A stretch of DNA of 64,000 bases from Microbacterium paraoxydans. GTDB taxonomy: Bacteria; Actinomycetota; Actinomycetes; Actinomycetales; Microbacteriaceae. Under the pieces are notes generated by a model. That model was not told where the DNA came from. It made no database searches and was given only the letters and a program-made list of their open reading frames with translations. The position numbers and the translations under genes were made by a program. Position 1 is the stretch's first letter. Each line of letters starts with the position of its first letter. Shown here piece after piece: positions 40,920-49,354 of this stretch. The DNA is taken from the NCBI RefSeq assembly GCF_019056515.1, contig NZ_CP064874.1, positions 113,761-177,760 on the forward strand, given 5' to 3'.

Positions 40920-42100
40920 TGTCCGCCGGCGTCGACGACTCGTCGGCGCGACCGGTTGGCGGACCAACCGACCCTCACGCGGCATGGCTGCGAGCGGGTC
41001 AGGCACGCCAGCAGGCGAAGCGCGCCGAGCAGGAGCAGTCGGCTGCGGCGAGCGCTGCGGCCGATCCGAAGCGGGACTACGCGAAGCGGTATCGCGAGGA
41101 GCATCGCGAGGAGATCCGCGCGTACCGGGCGAAGTATCACGCGGAGAACCGTGACGAAGTGAACCGGAAGAACCGGGAGTACATGCGGGAGCGGTCGCGG
41201 AAGATGCGAGCGCAGAAGGAGCGGCGCGAGAAGGACCGCGAGCGGGTGCGGCGGTGGACCGAGGCTAACCGTGAGCGCAAGCGCGAGACGATCAGGCGGT
41301 GGCACGCGGAGCACCCAGAGAAGACGGCGGAGTACTCGCGGCGCTACTACGAGCGCAACCGTGACGCGGTGCTGGCCAGGGCGAGACAGCGTCGAGATCA
41401 GAGCCCGGAGAAGGTGAAGGCGTCGTCGCGGGACTGGCAGCAGCGCAACCGGGAACACCTGACCGAGTGGCAGCGGCAGTATCGGGCTGAGAACCCGGAT
41501 GTGTATGAGCGGGCGCTGCAGTCCAACCGTGAGTCGAAGCGGCTGGCTCGCCGCCTCAAGTCGTTGGGGTTGCCGGCAAAGCGCGTGCGTCGGTCCCCGG
41601 CAGCAGAGCGGCGAGCGCATGAGGCGGAGTCGCGGGAGTTCTTCGAGCGGGACCGGGCGGTGAGCGCGCGGAAGCGGGTCATGGCGGAGTACACACCGCT
41701 GGATCAGGCGGCGCTCGAGGCGTGGCGGGCGAGGTCGCCATTGGCGCGTCGACGGGATGCGCAGCTGTCGCGGTTCCGGCGGCAGCTGCGCACGGGCGCG
41801 GGCAGGATATCGGAGATCCGTGAAGAGGTTCGGATGGATGCCGTTGCACGGCGACTGCGGGGAGACAGCCTCGACGCGCCCGCGGAGCTGCGTCAGCGGG
41901 TCTTCGACGCCGCGGGAGGCCAGGAGTACCTCGCGGCGGGTGGCGATCGCCATACGGCGGCGCTGATGCTCGAGGAGTCCCTAGATGGGCTGGTCAAGCC
42001 TGTCGCGCTCCCGGATGGGCGGGGGATGGTGTGGGTGCCGGAGCACACGCGCGCAGGACGGGAGATCGCCGGTCACTGGCGCCGGCGCCCCGGCGCGTGA
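40919..42100 (+). CDS. Highly charged protein with tandem Tyr/Arg helical repeats
   Basis: 393 residues. About residues 40-210 consist of 17-19 residue repeats of the kind (Y/W)-x3-N-x-E-x6-R-x-Y, for example YREEHREEIRAYRAKYHAEN, RRYYERNRDAVLARARQRR and RDWQQRNREHLTEWQRQYRAE. The C-terminal part holds FRRQLRTGAGRISEIREEVR and EYLAAGGDRHTAALMLEESL. Such repeats occur next to HNH nuclease domains in phages, but no HNH motif is present here. Probably a long helical nucleic-acid-binding rod. Confidence 0.55.
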   Translation: MSAGVDDSSARPVGGPTDPHAAWLRAGQARQQAKRAEQEQSAAASAAADPKRDYAKRYREEHREEIRAYRAKYHAENRDEVNRKNREYMRERSRKMRAQKERREKDRERVRRWTEANRERKRETIRRWHAEHPEKTAEYSRRYYERNRDAVLARARQRRDQSPEKVKASSRDWQQRNREHLTEWQRQYRAENPDVYERALQSNRESKRLARRLKSLGLPAKRVRRSPAAERRAHEAESREFFERDRAVSARKRVMAEYTPLDQAALEAWRARSPLARRRDAQLSRFRRQLRTGAGRISEIREEVRMDAVARRLRGDSLDAPAELRQRVFDAAGGQEYLAAGGDRHTAALMLEESLDGLVKPVALPDGRGMVWVPEHTRAGREIAGHWRRRPGA

Positions 42101-42119
42101 GCAGCTGCGCGGTGAGGAC

Positions 42120-42150
42120 TGCGGGGCGTCCCTGTGTGGGGCGCCCCGCA
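42120..42150. terminator. Bidirectional terminator
   Basis: TGCGGGGCG / CGCCCCGCA between the convergent genes ending at 42100 and 42156. Confidence 0.65.
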
Positions 42151-42155
42151 CTCGC

Positions 42156-42740
42156 TCAGCTGGCTGCGGCGAGCGCGTAGCTGCGTGCCCGCCAGCGGGG
42201 GATGCGCACGCGCACGCCGTGGTGGTCGATCACGCGGAGCACGTCGCGCCCTTCGACCTCGAAGACGGTCTCCGTGGTGGTCTGCAGCCCTCCTCCGAAG
42301 GTGAACGGCTCTGCGAAGCGGATGTGGTCGCCGCGGCGGACGCGGGGCTTGGCTTCCTCGAGCTCGAGGTTCGCCCAGCAGGCGGCGCGCCACTGGTTGG
42401 CGTACTCGTGGTCGGTCGGGGTGAGGGCCTCGAGCACCCGGCGGGGTGCGTGGACTGCGCCGGGGCCGACCGTCTCGTCCATGTCCTTGTACGTGAAGTT
42501 GTAGTAGCTGGACGGGGCGACGGAGTAGAGCACGACGAACGCGAAGACCTCCCCGGCGTGGGGGTGGCCGTCGTTGTAGCGCACCGCGGCGTAGAACTCG
42601 TAGGGCCAGTCGTAGCTCCCGCCGATGTAGTCGGGGTCGCGGCGGGTGCCGCTGGCGATGATCGTGGCGTTGGTGAAGTAGTCCGCGAAGTAGTCGCTGA
42701 CGCTGACGCCGGCCGTCTTGTGAGTGGATGTGGCACCCAT
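42156..42740 (-). CDS. DUF6927-like protein
   Basis: 194 residues starting MGATSTHKTAGVSVSDYF. YEFYAAVRYNDGHPHAGEVFAFVVL is followed by PSSYYNFTYKDMDETVGPG, LEALTPTDHEYANQWR and a late RGDHIRFAEPF. From memory this pattern matches a conserved family (DUF6927) of phage and plasmid proteins with no known activity. It is the longest single-gene unit of its kind here apart from the DUF4192 gene. Confidence 0.6.
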   Translation of the reverse strand: MGATSTHKTAGVSVSDYFADYFTNATIIASGTRRDPDYIGGSYDWPYEFYAAVRYNDGHPHAGEVFAFVVLYSVAPSSYYNFTYKDMDETVGPGAVHAPRRVLEALTPTDHEYANQWRAACWANLELEEAKPRVRRGDHIRFAEPFTFGGGLQTTTETVFEVEGRDVLRVIDHHGVRVRIPRWRARSYALAAAS

Positions 42741-42760
42741 GGTGTCCTCCTCGGTTGCTA

Positions 42761-42777
42761 GTGAATGTGACATTCAC
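42761..42777 (-). promoter_or_regulatory. Palindrome copy 6
   Basis: Exact 17-mer; -10-like TAGCCT, 20 bases before the start. Confidence 0.75.
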
Positions 42778-42879
42778 AGGCTAAGGGAGGCCTCCGACAT
42801 CGCCGACGTGACAGCAACAACGACGGCGGCGGGATGGCGAGCGCGAGCGCGGGGCCGAGCTCGGGGGAGAGCGAAGGGG

Positions 42880-43524
42880 CTACCAGGCCTCGGGGTCAAG
42901 AAGTTCGTCAGCGACATCGACGAAGTAGTCGTCGTCTTCACTCCATGCGTAGAGGCCCTCGAAGACCACGCCGATTGCAAACGTCATCACGACGAGTCCG
43001 CCCCAACGGCCGATGAACTCCGAGTAGGAGTCGAAAGCTCTGTGCTCTCTGGCTCGCTCGAAGATCTCGTACATGATCTTGCTTGACTCCTCGTCCCAGC
43101 GTTCGGTGAAGGATGGGCGCGCGATTGCCCCGGTGAGAACCTCGTCCTCGAACCAGGAATCCAGGAGGCTGAGCGTCGTCCCGATGATCTGCGCGGGGGT
43201 TGGTTCTTCGTCGGGGGTCATCCCGGTGAGGAAGTCGGAGAAGTCTTCGTAGTCGGCCTCCCACAAGTACTCTGCAGCGAGCCGTATCGCGCGGAACGCC
43301 TCTTTTCGAGCCTCACCTGTAGGCACCGCCATGATGAAGTTGTGACGTTGGATCGCCACCTGTAGGCCATCGTTGATCTCGTCGATTGTGTAGGCCTTGC
43401 CGCTGTCGAGGTCGATGTCACTTTCGAGAAGCAGCGGCTTGAGCTGCTTGAAGAGTTCAGCTGCCAGCCCTGTCTCTACACGCCGCCCGAAACTGTCGCG
43501 GCCGCTGCTGTCTACGTTGGGCAT
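42880..43524 (-). CDS. Hypothetical protein with a hydrophobic C-terminal segment
   Basis: 214 residues, acidic, helical. WGGLVVMTFAIGVVFEGLYA near residue 175 could span a membrane or pack in a helical core. It differs from its neighbours in lacking the palindrome and the common leader (its start has GAGGAGACTC), so it is controlled separately. Lower GC. Confidence 0.5.
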   Translation of the reverse strand: MPNVDSSGRDSFGRRVETGLAAELFKQLKPLLLESDIDLDSGKAYTIDEINDGLQVAIQRHNFIMAVPTGEARKEAFRAIRLAAEYLWEADYEDFSDFLTGMTPDEEPTPAQIIGTTLSLLDSWFEDEVLTGAIARPSFTERWDEESSKIMYEIFERAREHRAFDSYSEFIGRWGGLVVMTFAIGVVFEGLYAWSEDDDYFVDVADELLDPEAW

Positions 43525-43625
43525 GAACGAGTCTCCTCATCAGGCGTCTGTAGCTCAGACCATAGCCGAGGGGTCTGTTGCCCGGAGCCGGGACATCGCC
43601 TGTGGTGCCGTGAGACGATGCGTCG

Positions 43626-44132
43626 ATGAAGACGACCCATCGCGACGGCGAGGCGGGTGGGCTGCGGATGCCGGCCGTGTGGGATCGGGCCTCGCTCGAG
43701 GCGGTCGGGTTCGTGGGGTTCGTTCGATTCGCGGATCTTGCGGCCGCGAGGGTGCCGACTGAGGCGGGGATCTACGTGGTGCTGCGTCCGGCGGCGACGT
43801 CGCCGGAGCTGCTCGAGCTGACGCGAGCGCGGGCGGGATCCGCCTACCCTTTGGATGACCTCGCGGCTCGGTGGGTGTCGGGGACGCCGGTGCTGTACAT
43901 CGGCAAGGCAGAGGCGAAAGTGGGCGGGCTGCGCAAGCGGCTGGGGCAGTTCGCGCGGAAGGGTGCCAGCCACCAGGGCGGGCGTTCGATCTGGCAGCTG
44001 GCCGATCAAGACGAGCTGCTCGTTGCGTGGGTGACGACGCCGGAGGAGTCCGCGGAGGACGTGGAGGTTCGCTACCGCGCCGCGTTCGCTGACGTGTTCG
44101 GTCGCTGGCCGTTCGCGAACCGGAAGCGATGA
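43626..44132 (+). CDS. GIY-YIG-like nuclease domain protein
   Basis: 168 residues. GIYVVL (48-53), PVLYIGKAEAKVGGLRKRLGQ with the YIG triplet at 91-93 and Arg103/105, then a possible catalytic Glu in EESAEDVEVRY (about 150). The layout matches a minimal GIY-YIG domain. It could be a DNA endonuclease of restriction, repair or anti-restriction type. It lies on the plus strand, outside the palindrome scheme. Confidence 0.65.
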   Translation: MKTTHRDGEAGGLRMPAVWDRASLEAVGFVGFVRFADLAAARVPTEAGIYVVLRPAATSPELLELTRARAGSAYPLDDLAARWVSGTPVLYIGKAEAKVGGLRKRLGQFARKGASHQGGRSIWQLADQDELLVAWVTTPEESAEDVEVRYRAAFADVFGRWPFANRKR

Positions 44133-44205
44133 GGGCAGGCGGTTGATGAGAGGGGTTTCGCCGGGGATCTAGGTTGCTACCGCGGGCCTGTGTACGCTCT
44201 CGGCC

Positions 44206-44790
44206 ATGAGGGCAGACAGGTTTGAGGACGTGGAACTTGGCGCGTTTGAGCGCTTCTATGACGAGCGACCCTTCGAGGGGCGCAGCTATCCCGGCCCATA
44301 CTTCGAGACCGAGATCGCGTCGGGCATGAAGCGCGGGTTAGCGGTGTCCGTGGAGGGGCCTACGGTCGATGACGCGCGGGCGCTCATGGATCAGGTGAGG
44401 GCCATTATCGCCCGCCCGCTGCCCACCCACGAGATGTACTCTGCGCTGCTCGAGACATTCCCCAAGGCGTTCCCCTGGAATACCCCAAGACAGATGAGCT
44501 ATGCCGTCACGCCGAGTGCCATTTGCGTCGGAAGGGAGGGAGACTACTCAGTCCACTTCGACGTCGACTCGGAAGACGACACTCAAGTCGACTATTGGCC
44601 TGTCGTGTGGCTTGACCGTGACGGCAACATTCTGAGCGCTCACGCCGATGGCGGACGTGGCGAATATCCCGGAGGTCGGGACTACACCCTCCCGGAGGCG
44701 ACCGAGGCGTTGGTGCGATCCTGGCCGTCGAAGAACATTTGGGCAGAGGACATCGCGACCCGTCTGGACAAACTGGACGGGCTGGGCTGA
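44206..44790 (+). CDS. Hypothetical protein
   Basis: 194 residues with beta-rich middle (YSVHFDVDSEDDTQVDYWPV, VWLDRDGNILSAHADGG). Lower GC than the cassette genes. No family recognised. Plus strand, with no palindrome. Confidence 0.5.
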   Translation: MRADRFEDVELGAFERFYDERPFEGRSYPGPYFETEIASGMKRGLAVSVEGPTVDDARALMDQVRAIIARPLPTHEMYSALLETFPKAFPWNTPRQMSYAVTPSAICVGREGDYSVHFDVDSEDDTQVDYWPVVWLDRDGNILSAHADGGRGEYPGGRDYTLPEATEALVRSWPSKNIWAEDIATRLDKLDGLG

Positions 44791-44791
44791 G

Positions 44792-44812
44792 CCCCGCGTT
44801 CGTCGACGGGGC
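44792..44812. terminator. Weak hairpin between convergent genes
   Basis: CCCCG / CGGGG stem between the stops at 44790 and 44827; short, so tentative. Confidence 0.3.
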
Positions 44813-44826
44813 CCAGCGCGGCGGTG

Positions 44827-45192
44827 TCAGCCTCGTGCGGCTGCCAGCTCAGCGTCGATCCGGCGCCGCTCGCCGCCGGGGTGAGTGCTGCCCAGCAGCA
44901 CGACGCGGCGATCCCATGCGACCTCACCCGTGAGCGAGTCGACCCAGTCGGTGACGTCGGCGCGCTGCGCCTCGGTCAGCTGGTCGACGGCCAGGCCGGG
45001 CAGGATCGTATCGGGCAGGGTGAGGGTCTTGCGCAGGTACTCGAAGTCAACCTCGTTGCGCCAGGCGCGCTCCGACTCGATGAACCGGTCGATCTGCGCG
45101 TTGTCGGGGTGCCACTGGCATCCGCCGATGCAGGCCTCCTCGGGGTCGACGGACTGAAACCAGACGGCGTGTACGGTGCGGTTGGTGGTCAT
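44827..45192 (-). CDS. Hypothetical protein
   Basis: 121 residues. VHAVWFQSVDPEEACIGGCQ then a long helix (AQIDRFIESERAWRNEVDFE) and a DWVDSLTGEVAWDRRVVL segment. Cys pair near 20. Common leader with GGATGCC in place of GGACACC. Confidence 0.55.
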   Translation of the reverse strand: MTTNRTVHAVWFQSVDPEEACIGGCQWHPDNAQIDRFIESERAWRNEVDFEYLRKTLTLPDTILPGLAVDQLTEAQRADVTDWVDSLTGEVAWDRRVVLLGSTHPGGERRRIDAELAAARG

Positions 45193-45212
45193 GGCATCCT
45201 CCCGGATTGCTA

Positions 45213-45229
45213 GTGAATGTGACATTCAT
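45213..45229 (-). promoter_or_regulatory. Palindrome copy 7
   Basis: One terminal mismatch; -10-like TAGCCT; upstream box ATGTCGGA. Confidence 0.75.
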
Positions 45230-45275
45230 AGGCTACGGGGGGCCTCCGACATTGGCAGCGGCGAGCGCCGCGAGG

Positions 45276-45304
45276 GGCGGGGCGGGCGGTGTGCCCGCCC
45301 CGCC
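45276..45304 (-). terminator. Terminator of the 45828 gene
   Basis: GGCGGGGCGGGC / GCCCGCCCCGCC, 12 bp, directly after the stop at 45313. Confidence 0.75.
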
Positions 45305-45312
45305 GGGTTGGG

Positions 45313-45828
45313 TTACTCGCGCTCCCAGTCGGTGACTTCCGCGTCGATCGAGTCGGCGACGTAGTTGTCGGATCGGAGCGACTCGATCACGTCTTCGACG
45401 GTGTACGCCTCGATCGCGAGGTCTTCCGCTTCGTCCGACGTGCGGGCGGTGACCGAGACGGTAACGCGCTGGGTCAGTGTGACGGAGAGGGTCACCCGGA
45501 AGTCGCGCTCGCGCGGGGTGCCGCCGATCGCTTCCACGAGCCGGTCGTACTCGGAGCAGAAGCCCTCATCGTTGGCGATCTGCTCACCCTTCTCCCAGAT
45601 CGCCGCGAGCCGGTCGTCGGCGGCGTCGGTGATCGGCAGTCGCAGCCTGTCGATCTCGCGCTGCTGCCGTTCGACGGTCAGCGCGAGATCCGCGGCCTGC
45701 GCCTGGGCGGCGACGAGATCGGCCTGCGTGCGGGCCATCTCCCCGACGTAGGCGCCGCGCCGCTCGGTGACCGGGGCGGGCATGTCGAGCTGGCCCTGAG
45801 CGAACTCGATGTTGGTGGTGGTTGCCAT
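45313..45828 (-). CDS. Coiled-coil hypothetical protein
   Basis: 171 residues. Residues 28-65 form a coiled coil (ARTQADLVAAQAQAADLALT, VERQQREIDRLRL). The C-terminal half has FRVTLSVTLTQRVTVSVTAR then EDLAIEAYTVEDVIESL, a beta-alpha unit. Unknown function. Confidence 0.55.
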   Translation of the reverse strand: MATTTNIEFAQGQLDMPAPVTERRGAYVGEMARTQADLVAAQAQAADLALTVERQQREIDRLRLPITDAADDRLAAIWEKGEQIANDEGFCSEYDRLVEAIGGTPRERDFRVTLSVTLTQRVTVSVTARTSDEAEDLAIEAYTVEDVIESLRSDNYVADSIDAEVTDWERE

Positions 45829-45852
45829 GGTGTCCTCCTTGGAACGTAGGCG

Positions 45853-45869
45853 GTGAATGTGACATTCAC
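45853..45869 (-). promoter_or_regulatory. Palindrome copy 8
   Basis: Exact 17-mer; -10-like TAGCCT. Confidence 0.75.
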
Positions 45870-45909
45870 AGGCTACGGGGGGCCTCCGACATTGCTGCGG
45901 CGAGCGCGG

Positions 45910-45943
45910 CAGTGCCCCGCCGGTAGATCCCGGCGGGGCACTG
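45910..45943 (-). terminator. Terminator of the 46371 gene
   Basis: CAGTGCCCCGCCGG / CCGGCGGGGCACTG around TAGATC. Confidence 0.75.
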
Positions 45944-45951
45944 GGGGAGGT

Positions 45952-46371
45952 TCAGCTGGCGGGTGGTGTGAGTGCCGCGAGGAGTGCTCTGAGGGCGTCC
46001 ACAGCCCCGTCACGGGCCTCGAAGACGGCATCCATGGTATCGGCCTCTGTGGAGCGCTCGGCCTCCTCGATCGCCGCCTGTGCGGCGCCGGTCAGCTCGC
46101 GCAGGCGGGCGGTGTCTGCGGCGAGCGCGAGGGGTGCTCCGTGCTCGGTGATGTGCAGCGTCCATCCGTCGCCGGTCGGGGTCGCCCACACGGTGGCGAT
46201 CGCCTGTCCTTCGGCGTTGTCGAAGTCGACCTTGCCGAAGTCGTCGCCGTGGTGGGCGAGGATGCGTGCTCGGTCGTCGACGGGCATCGAGTACAGGTGG
46301 GAGTTGCTCGGCGTCCAGGTCGCCGGTTCGGCGCGCTGGCCGGTGTCGTAGGGAGTGAGTGCGGTGGTCAT
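45952..46371 (-). CDS. Hypothetical protein
   Basis: 139 residues. ATVWATPTGDGWTLHITEHG is followed by a C-terminal helical hairpin. No palindrome of its own: it lies behind the terminator of the 46802 gene, so it depends on read-through or a cryptic promoter. Leader AAAGGACCAGCC. Confidence 0.5.
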   Translation of the reverse strand: MTTALTPYDTGQRAEPATWTPSNSHLYSMPVDDRARILAHHGDDFGKVDFDNAEGQAIATVWATPTGDGWTLHITEHGAPLALAADTARLRELTGAAQAAIEEAERSTEADTMDAVFEARDGAVDALRALLAALTPPAS

Positions 46372-46395
46372 GGCTGGTCCTTTCGTCAGAGGGTC

Positions 46396-46420
46396 GGGGG
46401 CGGGCGCGGTGCCCGCCCCC
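46396..46420 (-). terminator. Hairpin between the 46802 and 46371 genes
   Basis: GGGGGCGGGC / GCCCGCCCCC. Confidence 0.65.
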
Positions 46421-46427
46421 GGTGGTG

Positions 46428-46802
46428 TCAGCGGGTGAGCAGCCCGGCGATGATCCTGTCGACGGACTCGGCCGAGACCGTCACGGCGCAGGGGATGCAG
46501 ACCTCTGTGCGGGTGTGGCGGATGTCCTCGTGGTCCAAGATCGTGACGACGTAGTTGCGGGCGTCCTGGACGCCGCACTCGGCGCAGGAGTATCCGACCG
46601 GCGGGGCGTCGGTCTCGGTGTCGTCGTCGATGCCCTGGCGGGCCAGTTCGACGGCCTGGCCGACCCAGTAGGCGACGGCCTGGTCGTCGACGACGAACGC
46701 GCCGTCGTCGATTGCCTCGATGAGCGAGCCGCCGTGGTTGCTGGTCATCCGCTCGAGGATCGTCCGCGAGATCTCGTCGACGGTGAGTGGTGTGGGTGCC
46801 AT
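46428..46802 (-). CDS. Zinc-binding hypothetical protein
   Basis: 124 residues: a helical N-terminal half, then CAECGVQDARNYVV and CIPCAVTV, two CxxC pairs of a zinc ribbon, and a final helix. Unknown function. Confidence 0.55.
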   Translation of the reverse strand: MAPTPLTVDEISRTILERMTSNHGGSLIEAIDDGAFVVDDQAVAYWVGQAVELARQGIDDDTETDAPPVGYSCAECGVQDARNYVVTILDHEDIRHTRTEVCIPCAVTVSAESVDRIIAGLLTR

Positions 46803-46826
46803 GGTGTCCTCCTTGGAACGTAGGCG

Positions 46827-46843
46827 GTGAATGTGACATTCAC
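46827..46843 (-). promoter_or_regulatory. Palindrome copy 9
   Basis: Exact 17-mer; -10-like TAGCCT; spacer almost identical to copy 8. Confidence 0.75.
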
Positions 46844-46883
46844 AGGCTACGGGAGGCCTCCGACATTGCTGCGGCGAGCGCGG

Positions 46884-46917
46884 CAGCGCCCCGCCGGTAG
46901 ATCCCGGCGGGGCGCTG
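46884..46917 (-). terminator. Terminator of the 47356 gene
   Basis: CAGCGCCCCGCCGG / CCGGCGGGGCGCTG. Confidence 0.75.
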
Positions 46918-46924
46918 GTGGGGG

Positions 46925-47356
46925 TCAGTCTTCGCCGGGGAGGGCGATGATGATGCACGCCTGGCCGGTGAGGTTGTACCCCTCGATGCTCACGCGGAGT
47001 CGCTGGCGGCTGGCGGTGGTGGCGGTGCTCGGGTTGCCGGAGCGGGTGGCGTTCGGCACGCGCAGCACGTAGGTCTCGCGCGGGACGAGATCGCCGGCGA
47101 CCTGGCGGGCGGTGGGGCGGATGACGTTGAGCACGTCCCAGAATCGGGCGTCCTCGCTCTGCCAGTCGCCCTCGCGGGTCCACTGCACCGCGGCCTCGTA
47201 GGCGGCGCGGGTGAGCAGTACCGTGAGCCGGTATCCGGCCTCGAGGGCGGTGGCGGGGTTGAAGTGCAGCAGCAGCCCGTCTGCGACGGCCTCCTCTGCG
47301 GTGTAGACGGCGATGATTTCTGCGCCCTTGAACGGGTTTTCGCTCTGCTCGGTCAT
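46925..47356 (-). CDS. DUF6573-like protein
   Basis: 143 residues. EIIAVYTAEEAVADGLLLHF, ALEAGYRLTVLLTRAAYEA and DVLNVIRPTARQV match, from memory, the DUF6573 family (hallmarks Y-T-x-x-x-A-x-x-DG and AG-x-x-x-x-V-x-LT), frequent on plasmids and phages and of unknown function. Confidence 0.6.
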   Translation of the reverse strand: MTEQSENPFKGAEIIAVYTAEEAVADGLLLHFNPATALEAGYRLTVLLTRAAYEAAVQWTREGDWQSEDARFWDVLNVIRPTARQVAGDLVPRETYVLRVPNATRSGNPSTATTASRQRLRVSIEGYNLTGQACIIIALPGED

Positions 47357-47380
47357 GGTGTCCTCCCGGATCGCTTGCTA

Positions 47381-47397
47381 GTGAATGTGACGCTTAC
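47381..47397 (-). promoter_or_regulatory. Palindrome copy 10 (degenerate)
   Basis: The right arm carries changes (ACGCTTAC); the -10-like box is TAGAGT. Weaker dyad than the others. Confidence 0.65.
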
Positions 47398-47466
47398 ACT
47401 CTAAGTGAGGGGTCAGACATTGGGCCCGGCGGGTGAGCGCAGGACGATGGGGAGACGGCGGCGTGC

Positions 47467-47979
47467 ATGACTGAGACGTGGATCTACGAGCGCACGGCGG
47501 ACAACTCTGCGCGCTTCGTGCTGGGGACGGTGGGCGTAAACCCTCTCGTGTGCGTCGGTGTGAACCCCAGCACCGCGGCGCCGGGAGACCCGGATCGCAC
47601 CGTCAGCAAGGTCATGGGGTTCGCGGCCCGAAACGGGTTCGACAGCTGGGTGATGCTGAACCTCTACCCGCAGAGATCCATCGACCCCAAGGGCATGCAC
47701 CTGGTGCACGACCCCCAGCTGCAAGCCGATAACGAGCGACACATCGCCGATCTCATCGGCGGACGCCAGCTCACGATCGTCGCCGCGTGGGGCGAGCTGA
47801 TCCGATCCCGCCCTTACCTCCCGCAGATGCTTGAGGGCATCGCCTCGGTGACGGATGCCTCCGGCTGTGACTGGGTGTCGATCGGCGATCTGCTCAAGAG
47901 CGGGCACCCCCGGCATCCGTCACGCGCCCGCTACGCCTGGCCGTTGCAGAGCTTCGACGTGGCGAGCTATCTGGCCTAG
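47467..47979 (+). CDS. DUF1643-family protein
   Basis: 170 residues. The DUF1643 pattern is clear: RFVLGTVGVNPLVCVGVNPS with TAAPGDPDRTV, FDSWVMLNLYPQRSIDP, IVAAWGELIRSRPYL. The family is spread on phages, plasmids and defence regions, and its activity is unknown. On the plus strand, without the palindrome leader; it shares the terminator at 47985 with the convergent gene. Confidence 0.8.
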   Translation: MTETWIYERTADNSARFVLGTVGVNPLVCVGVNPSTAAPGDPDRTVSKVMGFAARNGFDSWVMLNLYPQRSIDPKGMHLVHDPQLQADNERHIADLIGGRQLTIVAAWGELIRSRPYLPQMLEGIASVTDASGCDWVSIGDLLKSGHPRHPSRARYAWPLQSFDVASYLA

Positions 47980-47984
47980 ACGTG

Positions 47985-48020
47985 ACGGTGCCCCGCCGAT
48001 TGATCCCGGCGGGGCACCGT
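47985..48020. terminator. Bidirectional terminator
   Basis: ACGGTGCCCCGCCG / CGGCGGGGCACCGT between convergent genes. Confidence 0.8.
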
Positions 48021-48024
48021 GCGG

Positions 48025-48369
48025 CTATTCCTCGTCCTCCGACCATTCCAGGCGGGGGTCGAAGTGGAACCGCTCGCGGGCCTCGTTGTGGGCGAGGTCG
48101 TCGCTGCGGGCCACGTACTCGTCCTCGCTGAGCCGGGAGCCGTGGCCGTTCGCCCAGGGGAGCGGGTCGCGGTCACCGTCGCTCTCGGCCAGCCAGGTCT
48201 CGCGGATGATGTGGTCAGCGGTGCCGGTGTGCCCCAGCTCGTCGAACAGGTCGGCGAGGATGCGGCCCTCGGTCATGTTGATCGAGCTGAACACGTCGTC
48301 ATGCCACCTGCCGATCATGTCGGCCGCGGCCGCGACGACGGCGAGGTCGGGGATCGTTCCGCTGCTCAT
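48025..48369 (-). CDS. Hypothetical acidic protein
   Basis: 114 residues, start overlapping the previous stop (ATGA). Helical N-terminal half, many Asp/Glu/His in the C-terminal half (RFHFDPRLEWSEDEE). Acidic surface like a DNA-mimic protein, but nothing specific. Confidence 0.5.
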   Translation of the reverse strand: MSSGTIPDLAVVAAAADMIGRWHDDVFSSINMTEGRILADLFDELGHTGTADHIIRETWLAESDGDRDPLPWANGHGSRLSEDEYVARSDDLAHNEARERFHFDPRLEWSEDEE

Positions 48370-48650
48370 CGCTGCACCTTCCCCAGTCCCCAGTCGGCTC
48401 GTTCCTCGTCGGCCATCCACACGGCCCGGTCGAGCGCGTGGTGAAGGTCGACGCCGCGCGCGTCGGCCAAGTGCACGAGATCCGTGAGCACGTCCCGGAT
48501 CGCCTGGTCCGGCTCGCTCGGCTCGTCGTCGTACCAGGCCGCGATGAGCGTGTCCGTGCGGAACCGCGAGCGCTGCATGGTGTCGGTCTCGGTGTTCGCG
48601 TGCAGCTCGCGGCTCATCGTGAGCTCGAGCTGCGTGGTGGGGTTTGCCAT
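48366..48650 (-). CDS. Hypothetical protein
   Basis: 94 residues, helical and acidic (DDEPSEPDQAIRDVLTDLVH). First of two coupled genes behind palindrome copy 11. Unknown. Confidence 0.55.
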   Translation of the reverse strand: MANPTTQLELTMSRELHANTETDTMQRSRFRTDTLIAAWYDDEPSEPDQAIRDVLTDLVHLADARGVDLHHALDRAVWMADEERADWGLGKVQR

Positions 48651-48674
48651 GGTGTCCTCCAGGATCGTTGGCTA

Positions 48675-48691
48675 GTGAATGTGACATTTAC
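48675..48691 (-). promoter_or_regulatory. Palindrome copy 11
   Basis: One arm mismatch; -10-like TAGGCT. Confidence 0.75.
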
Positions 48692-48732
48692 AGCCTAGGG
48701 AGGGGGTCAGACATTGGCCGCGGCGAGCGCGA

Positions 48733-48766
48733 CGGTGCCCCGCCGGATGATCCCGGCGGGGCACCG
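48733..48766 (-). terminator. Terminator of the 49354 gene
   Basis: CGGTGCCCCGCCGG / CCGGCGGGGCACCG. Confidence 0.75.
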
Positions 48767-48775
48767 ATTAGAGCG

Positions 48776-49354
48776 TCAGCGGCGGATGCCGCGCGCCCAG
48801 TAGAGCGCCCACGGCAGGTCGAACCGTGCCGCGATGCCGTCGTGGGCGATGTGCAGCGCGCTCGCCGCGTACCGGCGCGTGGGGAGCGGCTGGATGCGCT
48901 GCGGGTGCACGTCTCGCTCGGGAGCCTGGTGCGGGGTGCTGCCGGTGAGGATGCGGCGGGCCGTGCCCTGGTAGGCGCGGTCGGCGTAGCCGGTGATGAC
49001 CTGGAAGGCCACGAAGCCGGGCCCGCCCCACGGGGCGGCGTACTCCGTGTCGAACAGCCTCCACGTCTCGGTGATCGTCCGCGCGGCCGGATCGAAGCTG
49101 CGAGTGTGGATGACCGCCTCCGGGTCGTCCGGCCGCTCGGCCTCGATCGCGTCCAGCGCCGTGCCCAGCCGGTCGAGCACGCGGCGAGCGCGGGCGATCT
49201 CATCGCGGCTGCTGAGCGCGTCGTGGTCGCCGCGGTCGATCGAGTGCACCCACTCATCGCAGGCCCACGCGGTGAGCGGGAACGTCTCAAGGCATGCCCA
49301 GTCGCGGAACGCCTCGACGATCGGGTTGCGCCGGGTCGCGCTCGCCGCGGTCAC
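48776..49354 (-). CDS. Hypothetical protein
   Basis: 192 residues, overlapping the upstream stop by four. Trp/Cys in WACLETFPLTAWACDEWVHS, a helical middle and APWGGPGFVAFQVITGYADR. No family recognised. Confidence 0.55.
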   Translation of the reverse strand: MTAASATRRNPIVEAFRDWACLETFPLTAWACDEWVHSIDRGDHDALSSRDEIARARRVLDRLGTALDAIEAERPDDPEAVIHTRSFDPAARTITETWRLFDTEYAAPWGGPGFVAFQVITGYADRAYQGTARRILTGSTPHQAPERDVHPQRIQPLPTRRYAASALHIAHDGIAARFDLPWALYWARGIRR

